Source of the DNA: UTCFX2 sp963788145
GTDB taxonomy: Bacteria > Chloroflexota > Anaerolineae > Anaerolineales > UBA4823
Direction: 5' to 3'
DNA length: 64,000 nucleotides
Assembly (NCBI GenBank): GCA_963788145.1
Contig: CAWBFQ010000007.1
Location: 558,001 to 622,000, forward strand
Every line of letters starts with the position of its first letter. Position 1 is the first letter of the stretch. The position numbers were made by a program, and so were the translations under genes. The notes under the pieces were generated by a model. That model ran no database searches and was not told where the DNA came from. It saw only the letters and a list, made by a program, of their open reading frames with translations. Shown in pieces: positions 63,646 through 64,000 of the stretch.

Positions 63646-64000
63646 TTACCCGAACACATATCGATGGATAGGGGGTTTTCGAATTCGTTCTGTGATCTGC
63701 ATTACCCAGATTGGAATCTGGATCGTCAGATAGAAGAGGACGGGTAAGACAAAATAATAGACACTAAATATTTCGGGGACCAGATTGTGAAGAAGTGTGG
63801 TCATCAAATCCAACATGATGAGATTGGTTAAATAAAGCCCATAGGCGCGTTTTCCAAGCGACTCGATCGTTTTTACATAAGGCATGGAATTTCGATTGAA
63901 GGTCGGCGCCAGCAGGATAAAGAATATTGGACAGATATATCTTGCAATCGGGAATGCGATCAGCGAGAGGACATCCAACAGAGCAAGTCCATATAATCCG
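63646..64000 (-). CDS. Acyltransferase-3 family membrane protein, fourth paralog (partial)
   Basis: C-terminal 117 residues of a polytopic protein entering from the window edge, with the frame open to 64000. It ends KPPIHRYVFG, like the tandem trio (TKYVFG, YSVFFG, YAYVFG), and includes LGKRAYGLYLTNLIMLD, the conserved SxGxYLxH-type segment of acyltransferase-3 proteins with Asn in the last position. The N-terminal catalytic His region is outside the window. Confidence 0.75.
   Translation of the reverse strand, partial: GLYGLALLDVLSLIAFPIARYICPIFFILLAPTFNRNSMPYVKTIESLGKRAYGLYLTNLIMLDLMTTLLHNLVPEIFSVYYFVLPVLFYLTIQIPIWVMQITERIRKPPIHRYVFG

Noticed and set aside
1..64000. tRNA, rRNA or transposase genes
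   Set aside because: No recognisable tRNA cloverleaf, rRNA segment or DDE/serine transposase was seen; the eye scan is not exhaustive, so a tRNA or Rfam search would be needed to be sure.

Overview
The window looks like a chromosomal segment of a Chloroflexi bacterium, most likely of the Anaerolineae type. This is an inference from protein style: secreted proteins with Thr/Pro-rich linkers, the short VFLPIV motif followed by a proline tract in two exported proteins, a small SWIM zinc-finger gene, many BNR-type exported proteins, and surface-polysaccharide genes without lipid A genes. No rRNA, tRNA or CRISPR was recognised, so the placement is not proven.

Layout. (1) 1-1108: a zinc-uptake regulator (Fur/Zur family) followed by a ZnuA-like metal-binding lipoprotein, behind one strong promoter with an operator-like dyad. 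(2) 1193-5309: a sugar-nucleotide dehydratase and a large GT39-like membrane glycosyltransferase. (3) 5516-10303, plus strand: a compact operon of a membrane protein, a Tat-exported LtaS/EptA-like phosphotransferase-fold enzyme, and a GNAT / TraB-GumN / GNAT trio joined by 4-base overlaps. (4) 10392-11956: a nuclease-like lipoprotein and a SWIM protein behind a structured leader. (5) 12070-55234: about 36 genes, all on the minus strand, forming a giant surface-glycan locus. It holds a Wzz/tyrosine kinase, heptose-type sugar genes (gmhB-like, hddA-like), galE, the initiating glycosylphosphotransferase, roughly ten cytosolic glycosyltransferases, membrane glycosyltransferases, an O-antigen-ligase/polymerase, two sulfotransferases, two asparagine-synthetase-like proteins, two acyl/aminoacyl-activation cassettes with carrier proteins, three tandem acyltransferase-3 proteins, and a Wzm/Wzt ABC exporter with a Wzt carbohydrate-binding extension. 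(6) 53660-63542: exported sensor- or binding-type proteins (two BNR propellers with C-terminal membrane anchors, two paralogous SGNH-like proteins, one PQQ-type propeller). (7) 63646-64000: the C-terminal part of a fourth acyltransferase-3 protein, which runs off the window.

The standout is 34308-38677. A prolyl-AMP-ligase-like enzyme, a stand-alone carrier protein, an acyl-CoA-dehydrogenase with its catalytic Glu placed as in prolyl-carrier-protein oxidases, and a flavin-dependent halogenase carrying WxWxIP and FxxPxxSxG motifs lie in a row. This is the enzyme set known from pyoluteorin-, prodigiosin- and aminocoumarin-type pathways, which turns proline into (halogenated) pyrrolyl-2-carboxyl-S-carrier protein. 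Here it sits in a glycan locus, directly next to three membrane acyltransferases. That suggests a surface polysaccharide or glycolipid decorated with a (halo)pyrrole acyl group, together with sulfate. I know of no such decoration, but I could not search.

Quality note: at least ten reading-frame breaks occur in otherwise intact genes. Nine are +1 shifts, almost all explained by one extra base in a short homopolymer. They look like systematic sequence errors rather than decay, so I annotate the affected genes across the breaks.
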